This document shows positions 43,961-56,330 of a stretch of 64,000 nucleotides of DNA, in pieces. Below the pieces are notes generated by a model that worked only from the letters and a program-made list of their open reading frames with translations, ran no database searches and had not been told where the DNA came from. Positions within the stretch are counted from its first letter, which is position 1, and the number at the start of each line of letters is the position of its first letter. The translations under genes and the position numbers were made by a program. The stretch comes from Pampus argenteus (Eukaryota > Chordata > Actinopteri > Scombriformes > Stromateidae): contig CM072869.1 of assembly GCA_036937835.1 (NCBI GenBank), forward strand, positions 11,382,001 to 11,446,000, in the 5' to 3' direction.

Positions 43961-45284
43961 AAAAAAACATCAGGGTTTCTATTCTTATCGTTTTGCCTTA
44001 TGAAGGCTAACTTAACAACACAGTGATTCAACACTTCCTTACAGTGGGGAAATGAACTATTATGGTGCATGTCATAGGCCTAATGTATAGGAAAGGAATA
44101 TATGTGGAGGAAAAGAAGAAATGAGGTTTCCCAGTGCCATTGTAACGTTGCGGCTGGATTTGTGCATCTCGAGGCATCCTGGACCACATCCAGACTGCCC
44201 CTCTTTTGGAGTTCTGTGAATTGGAGATGGGAGGACTGCTCCCTCTGTCTGCAGGCTCCAAGTTAGAGTCTTTGCTGCAGGGTTCAGTGGACCTTGAGAA
44301 AACACCAGTGAATCCGTCACCATCATCCCTCCAGGGACAAAGCTGGCTGGCCACTTCTGAAGCTTCAGTGACCCAAGGCTTGAACCCTGCTGCTCTCCAT
44401 TCCCTGCCCTACGCAGCCACTGGGAATCTATGACCTCAAGTTCATCGGGAATCACACAGTTGCATGGCAGCTTTAAAAGCAATGGCTGGCTCTGTCATGT
44501 TTTTAAACTGTGTTGTGCCCTCCACTGGTTTTACGTAAATTAACAAAACAAATATTGATAAGCGTACTATCTCCATTTAAAGATGATTATTTTTCAAGGA
44601 GACAGAGACATATTAAACAAAGCGTGGCCCTTTTTAAAAAAAAAACATTTGAGTCTCCATATCAAAAACATATCATGCAAATATAAAAACTGTTTTGTAA
44701 AAGCTTTCTTACTGCATCCAAGTCCAGATGGCTCTTAATTGGTTGGCAAAGCGAGCAAGAGGTCTTTTTTTGAGGCGTGAGTGTGTGATTGTTGCTGCTG
44801 AATTGCTGCTGTGAAAGGCAGGCTGCGTGATGTGGAGATGGAACAGTGTGAGAACAGGTCACACAAAGGAGCCACCAGCCTTGTATGCGGGGGGATGTTG
44901 GGGTGCGTGGTGTGTGTCTGAGAGGGGGGGGGTAAACGAAAGACAGCCTAAGACATAAAAGTGGAGACATGTAAGTGGGGGGTGGACATACAGAAAATCT
45001 ACTTAGTGAGGAAGTCAGAAAGAATGTTTTCTATCCGTTGACCGCTCTCTCATGTTGTATAATACTGCTCATGCACAGAAAAACTTGCAAAACTTATTGC
45101 AATTTCCTTTAATGGACTCTCTCAAAATATATGAAATATATCAACAATAAAACTATTAATTTTTTACACTACATTGAAATTTAATGTCTGATTACTTTTA
45201 ATGTCGATCAATATCTACTAGTGCAATGCTTGTTCAAAGCATTCCTGTTCGTAACAGGCTGATTGCTTGGACTTCAGTATTACA
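43961..45284. other. Unassigned stretch with G-rich tract
   Basis: 44200-44470 is complex and GC-richer, with overlapping frames of 75 (plus) and 108-136 (minus) codons that are not recognised. An octamer lies at 44675-44682 and a G-rich tract at 44888-44932. The rest is A+T-rich. Confidence 0.5.
44888..44932 (+). repeat. G-rich tract, G-quadruplex-capable
   Basis: Runs of six, four and nine G. The nine-G run (44924-44932) can supply two G-tracts. Confidence 0.5.
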
Positions 45285-45405
45285 GAGACTCTTTCCATTT
45301 TAGTAAAATGCACTTCCTCGGGTCCTCAGCAATACACCGGCCAAGTGTGAAGTTGATAGGATGTTATTGGATAGACATAGAGACAGACAGACGCTCCTTT
45401 AGGTT
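45285..45405. mobile_element. Possible fragment of a fish interspersed repeat
   Basis: The word order CCTCGGGTCCTC, CCAAGTGTGAAGTTGAT, then a GACAGACAGACG tail matches my memory of a repeat fragment seen scattered in fish genomes. The class is uncertain and no coding part or terminal repeat is visible. Confidence 0.4.
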
Positions 45406-46220
45406 GATGCCATTTTTCCCAATACCAATATTACCACTTACTCCCAATTATCTACATCATTGCCTGCAAATAAATGATCTTTACTATACATGAAATATTC
45501 CACAGCAAATGATTACTAGCATATATTAGAGGTGTAATGGTACAGATACTGTATATTCACCACAAACCCAGGAGTACTAGGAGTTCTTTCTGTACATGAC
45601 TTTTTCAGTTTATTTAACCCTGTGAACCAAATAATTACAGCACTATTAGTGTAAAACACTCTAATTAAAGTCTACATCTTGCAACATGCAGAACATCAAT
45701 TTAGAAGTTCTACCTGCAAACGTTTGGCAATATGCCAGGTGTTGACTGTTAGCTACACCAACACTAGTCATGTTAGCTTATGTACTGGCATCATATGGTG
45801 ACTGCAAGTGAAAAGCCTGAGCTCGAAAAGCCTACCATATCATTATGATCCCCTGTTGATGACTATTTTGATATCCCAGTATATTATAGTGTATATATAT
45901 TTACATTAACAACACCGAACAAGGAGTTATAGCCTACAGGAAAACTGTGAGAATTATTTTGATCTTATCGTTTTTCCCAACTGTGACAAAAACATACAAA
46001 TTCTGACCCCAAAACTGCAAACAGTGATTCATTCTGAACACTCCTATTCTTTATAGTAAACTGAAAGAACCTTATTTCAACACACTGCTGCCTCCCACAC
46101 CTGCGTTATTACACATATACCCTGCAGGTAAAATAAATGTAACTGAGTGAGAGGCCTTTGCTTGATAAAACACTGACTAGTCTTCAAACTCTGAGAAAGG
46201 ATATATAACCAGGAAAATGA
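45406..46220. other. A+T-rich spacer
   Basis: Filler. Confidence 0.6.
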
Positions 46221-46640
46221 AGACCTAACACTTGTGCAACACCTTGTAACAGGATGTCTTTATGAGCAAGGGGCAAAATTAGGCTGGGTCAAAATGGCAG
46301 GCCATGGGAGAGGTTGCAGTAGACATCAAATCAACAGCAGTCCAATACAGGATCCCATTATCAATGACACTATATGGGTGCCCCCGGCCAAAAGTCTCCT
46401 GCACTGTAGAAGTTAAGGTGTTGCTTGATTCATTAGTGCCTGTGTCTGAGCTGAGGTGATGGCTCCCTCATTGTCCTGAAAGGGGTGAAAACTGGAATGT
46501 CTTTTCTTCCTGTCAACACTATGTCACTTTAATTTCTTTTTCTGACGCCCAGTCTTGACACCTGAAAAGGTTTGACCGAACATGGTGGCAAGGGATCATA
46601 GGAGAGTCCTATTTAAAGGGAGTGGTTGACACTGTTGACA
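46221..46640. promoter_or_regulatory. Candidate regulatory block 37
   Basis: Complex unique sequence with CCCATTATCAATGACAC near 46346 and GGTGATGGC and ATTGTCC words near 46457-46475. The motif support is modest. Confidence 0.28.
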
Positions 46641-47080
46641 TTTCATTCTCCTTCTTCCTTGCAGCTTCACCTTTTCTTGTAAGAAAAGAAAAATGCATCG
46701 GATTAAAGGTAGATAATTGTTATTGTTTGAAAGACCAGATAATGATCAGTCATAACTCAGATGTTCTTTCAGAATTGGGCCAGACACTGACACTATCATC
46801 TTCATGAAACTGATCACACATGGCTAAGCTAGGAAATCCAGATATTAAACTATCTTGCAGTAATTTAAATTAAAGATGCAATCTTACTCACATTATTAGT
46901 AACTCTACTCAGAAGCAATTCCACTGATTATAATATACTGAATTCACAACTAAACAGAATTGAGAATTAAAAGAATGATTGTAATGCGCTTCTTTGTCTA
47001 ATATTTGTGTTGAAGTATTTACAGTATGAAGTCACCCACAATACACCCTTAGAATATAATAGCTGTCAATGGATGCACAG
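46641..47080. other. A+T-rich spacer
   Basis: Filler. A 61-codon frame here is unrecognised. Confidence 0.6.
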
Positions 47081-47420
47081 TGCTAATAATGTAATGTGCC
47101 CCCCCTAAGGGAGCTGATCTCCTCATCTGGGTCACGGTGAGTATTAAAAGGGTTAAGGGTGCACAGTAAATTTATTGTGGGTCTTCCAGCACCAATGGGC
47201 CAGAGCACTAATGGATGACCTTGGGGTTTGGCTGTTCCAGACTTGAAGAGATCATGTCTCACCACCTCCCTACCACCATGATGACCCTGGCCCTCTCTGC
47301 CCCTGGCCTCAACCTTTAACTCACTGATCTTTGACCAAATTATTAAGCAGACACCTGCTTTCCGGTGTATGGTCAGAGTGGGGGGAGGACACACTCTGGG
47401 CACTCTAATTTGATGTAGAT
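47081..47420. promoter_or_regulatory. Candidate regulatory block 38
   Basis: Complex block with GGATGACCTTGGGG near 47213, CCTTTAACTCACTGATCTTTGACC near 47313-47336 and AAATTATTAAG just after. The 106-codon minus-strand frame is unrecognised. Confidence 0.34.
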
Positions 47421-48270
47421 GTGTAGTGCGACAGTATCTGTCTCGCTAAAGATAAACCCATCTGTTATACCTCCCAGCAGTATGACTTTCATTGATGCAT
47501 GAACGCAGTGAAATCATTTTAATGTTTACACTGGTGTAATATAACTTTATAATTTAACTAGCATTAAAAATCTATTTTAAATCTACCATTAATATTTGAG
47601 ATCATAAAAATACTATTGATTTATAGCCACATTATCACCACACAATGCTGCATATAATTTATAAAGACAGGTCCACATGTGAGGGGACAAGTATTTGCAG
47701 GAGATAAACTTAGGCCCTACAGCAGTTGACTCGAGTGAAATTATTTCCTATTTCATGTGATATATGTACAATGTAAAATAACTTTCAAGCACAGTTCTCC
47801 AGGGCAGACATACCCAGTGAAGTGACCTACAGCTGCCTCCAGTTTTTGATAACAAATGAACAGCTCAATCAAACTAATTTCTCATTTACATTTTTCTGCC
47901 TCAAAGCTCATTATTATCAGGGTACACTAGCCATTTATACTCATACATTTGAAAAGAGAAATAAAGATGGATATAAAAAAAAAAACAGATTTTACTTTAA
48001 TGTACATTATTACCATTAAACTTATCAATATAATTGTCTGGCCAACAAATCCACACATATATGCACAGCCTTAACCTTTAAAATAGAGGTGAGACATTGA
48101 AATTTTGTGATTATATTAACTAGAAAATACAGTCCACCATCAAGGGCACATAGGTACATTGACCAACCCTAAAGACTGCTATGGACCTCAGGGATTAGTA
48201 TGTGTCAAATTTGAGGAAAAAAAAGGAGTGAAAAAAAATGCTGCCATTAAGGTATAGCTTGGAAATGACA
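47421..48270. other. A+T-rich spacer
   Basis: Filler with short A runs near 47978 and 48219. Confidence 0.6.
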
Positions 48271-48570
48271 CTGACCTAGGTCTGCCATCTTGCATTGTCC
48301 CACCATCTGCACAAATGTGAACTTTGCCTTTAAATCCTGGCTTCTCAATTAACATGTCCAGCTGGGTGGAGAATTCCGTCAGCTCCCTAATATCATTACT
48401 GCCACACCAGACTGTGATATAAATATTAAAAAAGTGCCCAGAGCTCGTTGCTTCCTATGTGAGAGCGTCTGCTTCTTGGGTTATAATGAAGTGCACCCAC
48501 GTAGCAGGGTAACTGTAGAACGCATGGTCTTATTAGGGCTTCTGCACACCACAAGAGGGAAAAGATAAAT
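48271..48570. promoter_or_regulatory. Candidate regulatory block 39
   Basis: CTCAATTAACATG near 48344 runs into an E-box CAGCTG (48359-48364). Complex sequence continues to about 48560. Confidence 0.34.
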
Positions 48571-48870
48571 GTCTTGGGCCATCTTTCTTGGTGAGTTCTA
48601 ATTTAATTCTGCTTAGTGGATATCTTAGACACAAGGTACCACCTATATGCCAAAACAACACATCCTTCAATGCTCTATTACGCCAAGGCTCAAGCCTCTT
48701 TGAGATTTTGTAGTGGTCACAGAGAAAGAGGGTTTAGAAAGCATCAAGTCTTCTTCCAAAATGCAAGCTGTGTGGTCTTTGTGATAGCCCCATTACAGCA
48801 TGAAGGACTCTTACTTTAGGCTGTGTGTGTGTCTGTGTGTGTTTGCTTGTATGGATAACTGTACTTTCCA
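48571..48870. other. Spacer
   Basis: Ordinary sequence with a short TG-rich stretch near 48823-48843. Confidence 0.6.
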
Positions 48871-49110
48871 GGAGAAGAGATCTTAAGAGGAAGTCTTTGA
48901 ATGTAGGACATTGGCGCTGTAGCGGTTAATCTCCCCCCACGGCTTTACAGACGGCTGTGGATTTAGGAGTTGGCATCATAGCTGACCAGTGCTGTTTGAT
49001 TAGATAACAGGGGATCTACTGCAGGCATCAATGGTCCACCATGCTGAAATGAAACAGTTTGCTCTCCGTCCATTCTGCTTAGAACACGATGGGGGTGATT
49101 CTTCAACAGT
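48871..49110. promoter_or_regulatory. Candidate regulatory block 40
   Basis: TTTGATTAGATAACAGG near 48994-49010 joins a homeodomain-like TGATTAG and a GATA word. Several CpGs near 48913-48953. Confidence 0.36.
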
Positions 49111-49880
49111 CTGATGCCACAAGCTGCCAAGCAGCGTCTACTACAGCGATACCATGATCATGGCGATACTACGAACAGCACCAGCTTGTACCAGATGTTG
49201 GGAATTAGCTGTCCCTTTAGTTGTCATGGGTTGTGCCCTGCAGTTCTCCTTGAGACTCAATGTGTGGGATTGCAGGTGCTGATGAGTTGCCAAAAAGGCC
49301 AAGATATCTAGGTTTAAAAGAAAATGGGAACTGCACTGTTACGACTAACTCTACCTTCAACAATGACCATGTTTTTGGCTTTTAAGGAGGTCATAGTGTG
49401 GAGAAAGATGCAGACTGGCCAATTATGCTTGGTGAACATACTCACCAGAAACCCAGCAATGTAGTATGGTAAGAAATAAGAAAGACCCATTATTTTCAAT
49501 TTCCAATCATATGTCACTGAAATGTTGCAGATAAATCACAGACAAAATATTTCAGCTGTAGACTATATGTTCATTGGTGTACTATGATTGCTACGAAATA
49601 ATTGAATACATTTGTTGTAGATTACAACAATTACATCTTTCGTTACATCTCAGTAGTATTTCTTTCCTGACAAAACTTGATCCTGTTATTTTGACATCAA
49701 AATGAGTTGGGAAACTTGAGATTGTCAGAGGGCTTCCATTTCATTAAAAAAAGACCTTTCTCTATTTTATGTGTCACATGGAAGAGAAGCAGCCTACAAA
49801 TCTGAAAATTACAGCGTATGCATTATACTGATTGCATTCAATGCAGAACTTTTTTATATAATGCAAAGGAGTCATACTGA
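49111..49880. other. Spacer
   Basis: Mixed composition. Frames of 65-67 codons are unrecognised. Confidence 0.6.
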
Positions 49881-50260
49881 ATGCTCTCACTATGTTAACC
49901 AGTGCTTAATCCAAGTTCTCTGAAGGCTTGTATGACAGCAGCAGGACTGACTGGTTAAGCTCAGTCCTCTCTGTACTATGGTGGAGGGCCTTTGTCCCCT
50001 AAAACGGAATTTACTCTGAGTGCATGGGGGTGGATGTCACTTCAGATACAGATGCATTTGGGGTCTGCATGGGGGAAATAATGTGCAGCAATGATATCTT
50101 TGATCATTGCTAGAACTCCCCAACACAGGAACTGTGTCGAGTGTGGTTATCATCAACCCATTTCTATTCCCCCAGCACAAATCATTTCATGCCTCCTTCA
50201 TCCCGTGTGCCAGAACTGGGTTTCAAAAGCAATTTCAGCTGAAAAATAAGGTGCTTTTCT
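49881..50260. promoter_or_regulatory. Candidate regulatory block 41 with 9-bp inverted repeat
   Basis: TTAACCAGT (49895-49903) and ACTGGTTAA (49950-49958) are exact inverses 46 nt apart. Each resembles a grainyhead-type half. Complex sequence continues past 50200. A TGATCATTGC word lies near 50101. Confidence 0.36.
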
Positions 50261-50870
50261 TCAATTTTCAAGCCATTTGTATCAGGGTTAGTGTTGTTTA
50301 CCTAGCTAGTACACTGGTATTTACATACCTCTTTAAAGAAAAAAAATGGCCTAGTATGATTTATGGACTGCAGCAAGAGCACAATTTTCTATGTTGTACA
50401 CCTAATCTGAGAGGGTATGGAGAAAGGTCACATTGACCATACAAATACCATGGCCCTTCTACAGAGAGTGGGTGGATATTCATTCTCTTTAAAAAAAAAA
50501 AAATGTCAGTTAGGTCTGATATATGATATGCAGAGCACACTGGGCTCGACAACACCTTTGGTTTCAGCTTTACTTTACAGCGATGTAATAGAGAGAATAA
50601 TAAAAAATAAAAAAAAAGAATAATATGTCCTAAACTACTGTCTTTGATAACACAGTGGATATACAATGTATCTAGGTATAGTGTAGCACACAGTTATTCT
50701 GTCTTGTTTTTGTTTGTTTGTTTGTCTTTTATAACAATAAAATGCAGTAGCAAAAGCAGCACATTATGTGTGTTATAAATACAAAGAGCAAAGAGAGACA
50801 AAGAGAAACAGAGATAGAGATGCTGTCAGGTGTTAGGATCAATGCCATGTTTCAGAGTTGTAACCTTTAG
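50261..50870. other. Spacer
   Basis: A run at 50491-50503, TTTG repeats near 50706-50725 and GA-rich sequence near 50787-50820. Frames are unrecognised. Confidence 0.6.
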
Positions 50871-51300
50871 CTTCCCCCTTGACTCCAGTGTGATATGATA
50901 CCACGGGGTTGATAGAGATGGAAAATATATTTTCCCATGCTTAGTGAACATGATACTGCTATGAGGCATTATTTCTTCTCCTTAATTTCCCAAACACATC
51001 TTTTCTTTTTGGGACCCGGCATGAATTTGATCTATGCGACAGGAAAGGATAGACCATTTTCAATCCCTCTTATGATTTATTAAAATATCATTGCTTACAA
51101 AGGCGACATCCTGCCTTGGGTGATGTTTATTGCCCACACATAGTTAACTATCAATGAGAATCTTTTAATTTATTATCCATTAAAATCTGACATTGTCAGT
51201 GTATCTTCATTAATATTAATATCAACTCTGTCTTCCACGTTAGAGCCGCATGGCAAGGACGCTTGTTTTTGCTGGAGAGAATAAAGAGAAGACTCCCAAA
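50871..51300. promoter_or_regulatory. Candidate regulatory block 42, long and motif-dense
   Basis: Three palindromes cluster here: TAGTTAACTA (51141-51150, HNF1-like core GTTAAC), CTGACA-T-TGTCAG (51187-51199, inverted TALE half-sites) and ATTAATATTAAT (51209-51220). ATTTATTATCCATTAAAATC lies between them. It is among the best candidates for a deeply conserved enhancer in the window. Confidence 0.45.
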
Positions 51301-51750
51301 AAGGTCAGCCAATTCACAGAACTGCTGAAATACTAAGCAAAGTACTAAAGGGCATCACAATCAAGATATTATCCAGAGACAAACCAGTGAGTTGAAATGA
51401 TAGCACGCAACTGGCTGAAACAATTGTAGATGCTAAGTTACAGTAGCACCTGTTAGTGACAACATAGTTAGCTGTAGTGCACACAGTGTGTGCATTTTCT
51501 GTCTAGTTTAACTATTCATATCAAATAAGGTTGGATGACATCAAATTTGGGCTTCTTTTGATTCAAAAACCATTGTTACACCAAGAAACACATTATTCTT
51601 GCTTTACATGTGACTGTGGTTTTTTATAGTTTTACTTTGGCACCACGACACATTTAATTGGAAACAAATGGATCTATACAATATAAAAAGGAAAAGTATA
51701 GTGTGTCAGTTTTGAGATTCCATTTCATGTTCAGCATTATACACTCATTA
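51301..51750. other. Spacer
   Basis: Ordinary sequence. Opposed frames of 71-77 codons at 51654-51887 are mirror shadows and unrecognised. Confidence 0.6.
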
Positions 51751-52140
51751 TTTACAGTGCGCTCACTCCTTGCATGGACAGACCAATTTATGGGGAAGCA
51801 GAGGATCAAGTTCAGTCCTAATGACAACCCCTCACTGACCTCTCCAGAGAAAACAAATGGAGCCCCAAGGTGATGTTTCAATATCACTAACTACTTGGGT
51901 GTCCTAGGGAAAGGAACAGATGTAGCCCTGAGGATGAGGAAGGGGTGACGTGCAGGTCAAGGTCACCATACGCCAAGGTTAGGGTCAGATAAGCACGGCT
52001 GGCTTGAGGTCTTCACATGCCCACAGGCCATAAAAGGGAGGCGTGGACAGAGACTCAAGAGCTATGGATCAAGTGTTATTCCACTGAGGGCCTGAGGGGC
52101 GGGTGAGGGCAGGGGCACTCAGGTTCAGCACTGTCATATG
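51751..52140 (+). promoter_or_regulatory. Promoter-like block with ERR/NR5A site
   Basis: A CRE half-site TGACGT (51946-51951) is followed by two abutting AGGTCA half-sites (51954-51965) that contain TCAAGGTCA (51957-51965), the exact ERR/NR5A monomer element. About 60 bases on, CATAAAAGGG (52029-52038) resembles a TATA box next to GGCGTGG, a KLF-like word. The order is that of a small nuclear-receptor-driven promoter, yet no gene-like frame follows within the window. Confidence 0.4.
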
Positions 52141-52324
52141 TCTGTGTTATACAGTTTGGACTGTTGCTAAATTAGTTTATCAGGAAAGAAATTGGCAAAT
52201 CCTTTTCTAAGTAATGTAAATGTGTTGTATGAAGCTATGTGAGCTTGATATTTTGATGGCAATAAAGGAAAAATATTTTATATAGAAGGTAAAATTTATA
52301 GTTCATAATTAAGAAACTGCTGTA

Positions 52325-52359
<35 letters not shown>

Positions 52360-52430
52360 CACATATACATATACACACACACACTATGTTACAGCCACAA
52401 GAAATGATCTCTAATTGGAAAAATCTAAAT
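52141..52430. other. A+T-rich spacer
   Basis: Filler around the repeat listed next. Confidence 0.65.
52327..52384. repeat. (AT)n(AC)n compound microsatellite
   Basis: AT units to about 52355, then ATAC and AC units. Confidence 0.93.
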
Positions 52431-52870
52431 GAATTACTTCAGGTTATTTGTTAAGACTATGAAATGTCAGACTACACCATTAGTTGCAGTGGGAGATCCC
52501 ATGGTATTTGGAGAGAATAAATTAGCTCTAGCACATTTATTTTGACTTAATTAATAAGATAACCTAAGTGATTTATTTGATTCCCCAGACTGTATGGCAC
52601 AATAATAACCTACAGTATGAGGTAAATTTGCTAAATGTGTTCAACTAGAGAAGGACAACAGGAACAGAGTGAGACTGCAATTACTGTCATATTCATGGGG
52701 AGGAGGATGCTAATAGGGAGATTTTCTGCTCCAGATCAAATCAAATGTAAATGTATCCTGGTGGGTTGTGCTTCCTTTAATTAGAAGGTGCAAGTAGTTT
52801 GATAAACTCTTAAAGATTGTGGTTCCTCTGGTTGTCAGCTCATTACATGCCTGCTTGTTCTTCTGCAGTG
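52431..52870. promoter_or_regulatory. Candidate regulatory block 43
   Basis: The palindrome TTAATTAA (52547-52554) within GACTTAATTAATAAG. CTAATTGG, GAATTAC and CTTTAATTAGAAG also occur. Spread-out homeodomain words in complex sequence. Confidence 0.36.
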
Positions 52871-54128
52871 CTATGCAGTGCATAAAGCTTTTCCATGCAC
52901 ATTATTAAAAATACTATGCAGTGTCCAGTTATAATATGTGAAACATCCTCTCAGAAAGATAATATACAGACATTTAATATCTCAATTCCTCAATAATGAA
53001 AATTGGTCCTGTATTCATTTATTATTCATTTTCCAGGCGGAAAAACAAAGGGCGACCCGCCATATAATGATGAGATTAAAGAATTCTACATAGAAGGAAA
53101 TTTTACAAAATCAATTGCATTCTTAAAAAGCTTCTGAAATAACATATATAAGACTTTTTAGATGGGACTGATGTTTGGAACACAGCATTTTGATATTTTT
53201 ATCTATGCAAGAAAAACAACATATTGAAAACTGTATATATGTTTGAACAATGACACGCCAAGCTTCCACATTGAGGAAAAAACAACAACAACTTTCAAAC
53301 ACACAAAAAAAACCTCTAATAGAAAAGCTCATCTCATTATAACTAGTATATGTTGTCAGAACAAGACAAGGTTGTTGGCTTTAAGAGGTACAACTTTATC
53401 CATTGTTAAAAGATAACATATTTCAGGATGCTCTTCTTTGTTATTTCATGGGAACAAAAATTCACATAAAAAGAAAAGAAAAGGAATTATCAGTTAAATC
53501 AAATATCCTCACTTTTCTTGTAATAAGATATTTTTCTGGTTATAAAAAAGTTATGAGATGGTTATAGTGAGATTTTTTTAATTCAACAAACAACCAATAT
53601 TACATTGATTATTAATGTGTATAATAATGGTTGGTCTGTGCTACAGCAACATGAAACATGTAGTAAATAATGTAAAATACTGTTTAGAAAACCCATGTGA
53701 ATTACCTTGATGGAAAACATGATGTTAAAATATTACACTACTTAAATATATAATACAAAATTGTATAAACTTATAAAATTAAGGAGGACAAACTTATTAA
53801 TGGTTGGGTGACATTCAGACCATGAACCACATAGATCCACATTTTCTAAAACAAATTCTATATATATTAAATACTAAAGTAAAGTAAAGTAAAGCTGGGG
53901 ATATGATCATTATCTCAATGATGATGACTTTGTGTCATTGTTGTGGATGCCATCTTTATTATATCTGTTGTTTTAATGAAATCTTAAGGAAAGCTCTTGA
54001 CAATGAGTATATTATAATTGGCAGCATGCATGTTAACTGCTGCCATGAAATGTGAAAAGCTAGTCAAAACTTAGTCAACATATCAGGGGGTGCAAATAAG
54101 ACACATGGAATATTATGACCATGGACAC
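52871..54128. other. A+T-rich spacer
   Basis: Filler with an AAAGT pentanucleotide repeat (53874-53894). No gene. Confidence 0.65.
53874..53894. repeat. (TAAAG)4 short tandem repeat
   Basis: About four pentanucleotide units. Confidence 0.85.
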
Positions 54129-54266
54129 GGAGAGAGAGATAGAGAGATAGAAATAGAAATAGACAGAGACAGAGACAGAGACAGAAACAGAGAGAGAGGG
54201 AGAGAGAGAGAGAGAGAGAGGAAGTGAGTCAACATGGGATCGAGGAGAGAGAGAGAGGGAGAGATG
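54129..54266. repeat. GA-rich tract
   Basis: (GA)n with GATA, GAAATA and GACA variants. It is the longest purine-strand asymmetry in the window and could form triplex DNA. The minus-strand 66-codon frame is its serine/leucine translation. Confidence 0.9.
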
Positions 54267-54640
54267 ACTCCACAAAGGTCACTCCTTTTTTGTAGTCAAT
54301 AATTGACATTTAAACACACGTTTCAAACGTCACTGATAAAATTACGCGAGATAATGGAGAGCGAGCTGCTTACACTGGCATGCAATTATAACTATAATGA
54401 GATGCAAAAATGCAAATGTCTTTGTGCATGCTCCAGCTCCCTTTTGTGGGGTGCCACAGCTTCTGTGGTGGATGATAGATGCCACGCTGGTGGTGGTAGA
54501 CAGAATGGTGACATGTGGGACTGGGAGCAAGCAGAGAACAGAACTGGGGCAAATATGTCACACACCCTCACACAAGTAAATCCCATAACTGCCTTAGCTA
54601 ATGCTTGCCTGAATGCTCCCCAAATCTATACAGTTAATTA
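54267..54640. promoter_or_regulatory. Candidate regulatory block 44 with octamer
   Basis: The palindrome GTCAAT-A-ATTGAC (54295-54307) and a perfect octamer ATGCAAAT (54410-54417), with GGCATGCAATTATAAC between them. The 112-codon plus-strand frame and four shadows are unrecognised. Confidence 0.38.
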
Positions 54641-55200
54641 ATTGTTACAGATATTTTTCAATTAATAGGGAAATATATATTGTATTTATATATGTAATAT
54701 ATATGTTGTCTGTGGCTGTTTTGAAATAGAAGAATCTTAAGATATTAACATTGTATAAGATGGAGAAAAATATCTTCATTACCACAAATATACTTGTTTT
54801 CTGTGAAAAGTAAATAAATACAATCAGTTTAAAACTTCTTAGACTGAAAGATAATCATGCAGTCTTGTCATAATATCTAGTTTCTTGCCACCCACTTGTC
54901 TTTTTACTTTCGGATCACTAACAGCATGTATTCAATAGACAACTTTGAACAGATTACTTGTATTGCTTTCTTTAAATTTAGTCTATAACTTTCCTGTCAG
55001 ATGACAACTGAGAACATTATACGTTCAGCATGACATATCTACAGAGAAATACTGCATAAAGAATTTACTCATGTATATCCTTAAATAACATTTTAAAAAA
55101 ATACAAATGCCCCAATAATACCCTACTTCCACGATTACAGATTCATACTTTCCAGACCTGTCGCCCACCCTTCTACCTCTGGAGGCTGATAAGAATGGGA
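54641..55200. other. A+T-rich spacer
   Basis: Filler. Confidence 0.65.
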
Positions 55201-55500
55201 CACAAAACATGCTAGCAGTCATGCTGTTTGTTAGAAGCAATTAATTTCTCTGAGGCCTTCATTCCATTCAGGGTAAGCTTTTGTGCGCTAAATCCCACTA
55301 TTCTGAGCTTCTCTTGTGCCACGTAGGAGGCTATGAGAGAGTGCAGGATCGGAAAAGAGAGGGAGAGCCCGAGACAGAAGCTTTGGATGACAGATTATCT
55401 TGGGCCAGTTAAGCATGTAATTGCTCAAATGAGTTAAAATCCCTTCAAATATCTGTCTCTGCACCTCATCACACCACTTCATACACTCAAATATTTGACA
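55201..55500. promoter_or_regulatory. Candidate regulatory block 45
   Basis: GCAATTAATTTC near 55237, GCATGTAATTGC near 55412, and CCACGTAGG near 55319. Complex unique sequence between A+T-rich flanks. Confidence 0.34.
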
Positions 55501-55920
55501 ATTGACAAAGATAAACGTAAAAGGGATCTTCAATAGTCAGCTGCCAAGACTTTTTTTTTCAGCTAAAGGAATATTATTCACTAGATTTCTATACGTGTTT
55601 GGAGTTAAAAAAAAGTTAAAAAAAAGAAACTTGAACTGCTGTCGTGCAGGCCTTCAGATTGTGGACTATTTCCTTAAACCTTAGCTCTGAAAGCTCCTCT
55701 GGAATGCCAACAACTACAACCAGGTGTACTTGAAGACCTTGCATCACCTTAGATTGTGATATAATGTGATGTCAAGATCAACATGAAACCTTACCATAAA
55801 TGGCACGACAAACACATCTGAGCAATAACGCTAAAGATCAAGTAGCAGAATGGATGTCTTATGTCAAGAGACAGAGGGATTGTTATACAGAGTAACAGAC
55901 GCAGCAGTCCACAGATTCAG
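55501..55920. other. Spacer
   Basis: Ordinary, with short A and T runs. Nothing recognised. Confidence 0.6.
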
Positions 55921-56200
55921 ATCTGGAAAATGTGTGCCTTCCACTTGCCAGGCCTTTTTCACATAGCCACTGTTGCTCCAGACAAAGGCTGATGGATGCA
56001 TGCCTTAGAGGGAGAAGCTACTGCATGCCAGACTTCTGAGGGTCATTGAATGGACTGTTCTCTTGTGCTTTCATTAGTTTTTAATTTAATCATTAGTCAA
56101 ATCACAGCTTTACAGAAATATCCACCACTGCATCTCATCTGACTTGGATATATCAGACTTTGAAAAGCAATGCATTGTCTAAGGTGTTTTGATGCAATTT
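55921..56200. promoter_or_regulatory. Candidate regulatory block 46
   Basis: GGATGCATGCC and CTGCATGCC repeat within 35 bases near 55995-56028. CATTAGTTTTTAATTTAATCATTAG lies near 56073-56097. Confidence 0.3.
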
Positions 56201-56330
56201 GACAGCATTAAGATGCAATTGTACCCATAGTATAAAATAAGTAAATATGTACTGTATGTCAATTAATCAGCTTCTATAAAACATGTGTTTTGATAAAACA
56301 AAGACCTTTTTTGTGTGCTTCATAAAAAAA
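56201..56330. other. A+T-rich spacer
   Basis: Filler. Confidence 0.6.

Noticed and set aside
44072..44482. 136- and 108-codon minus-strand frames with a 75-codon plus-strand frame
   Set aside because: Three overlapping frames in different phases, no recognised features, none with a supporting splice or promoter context.
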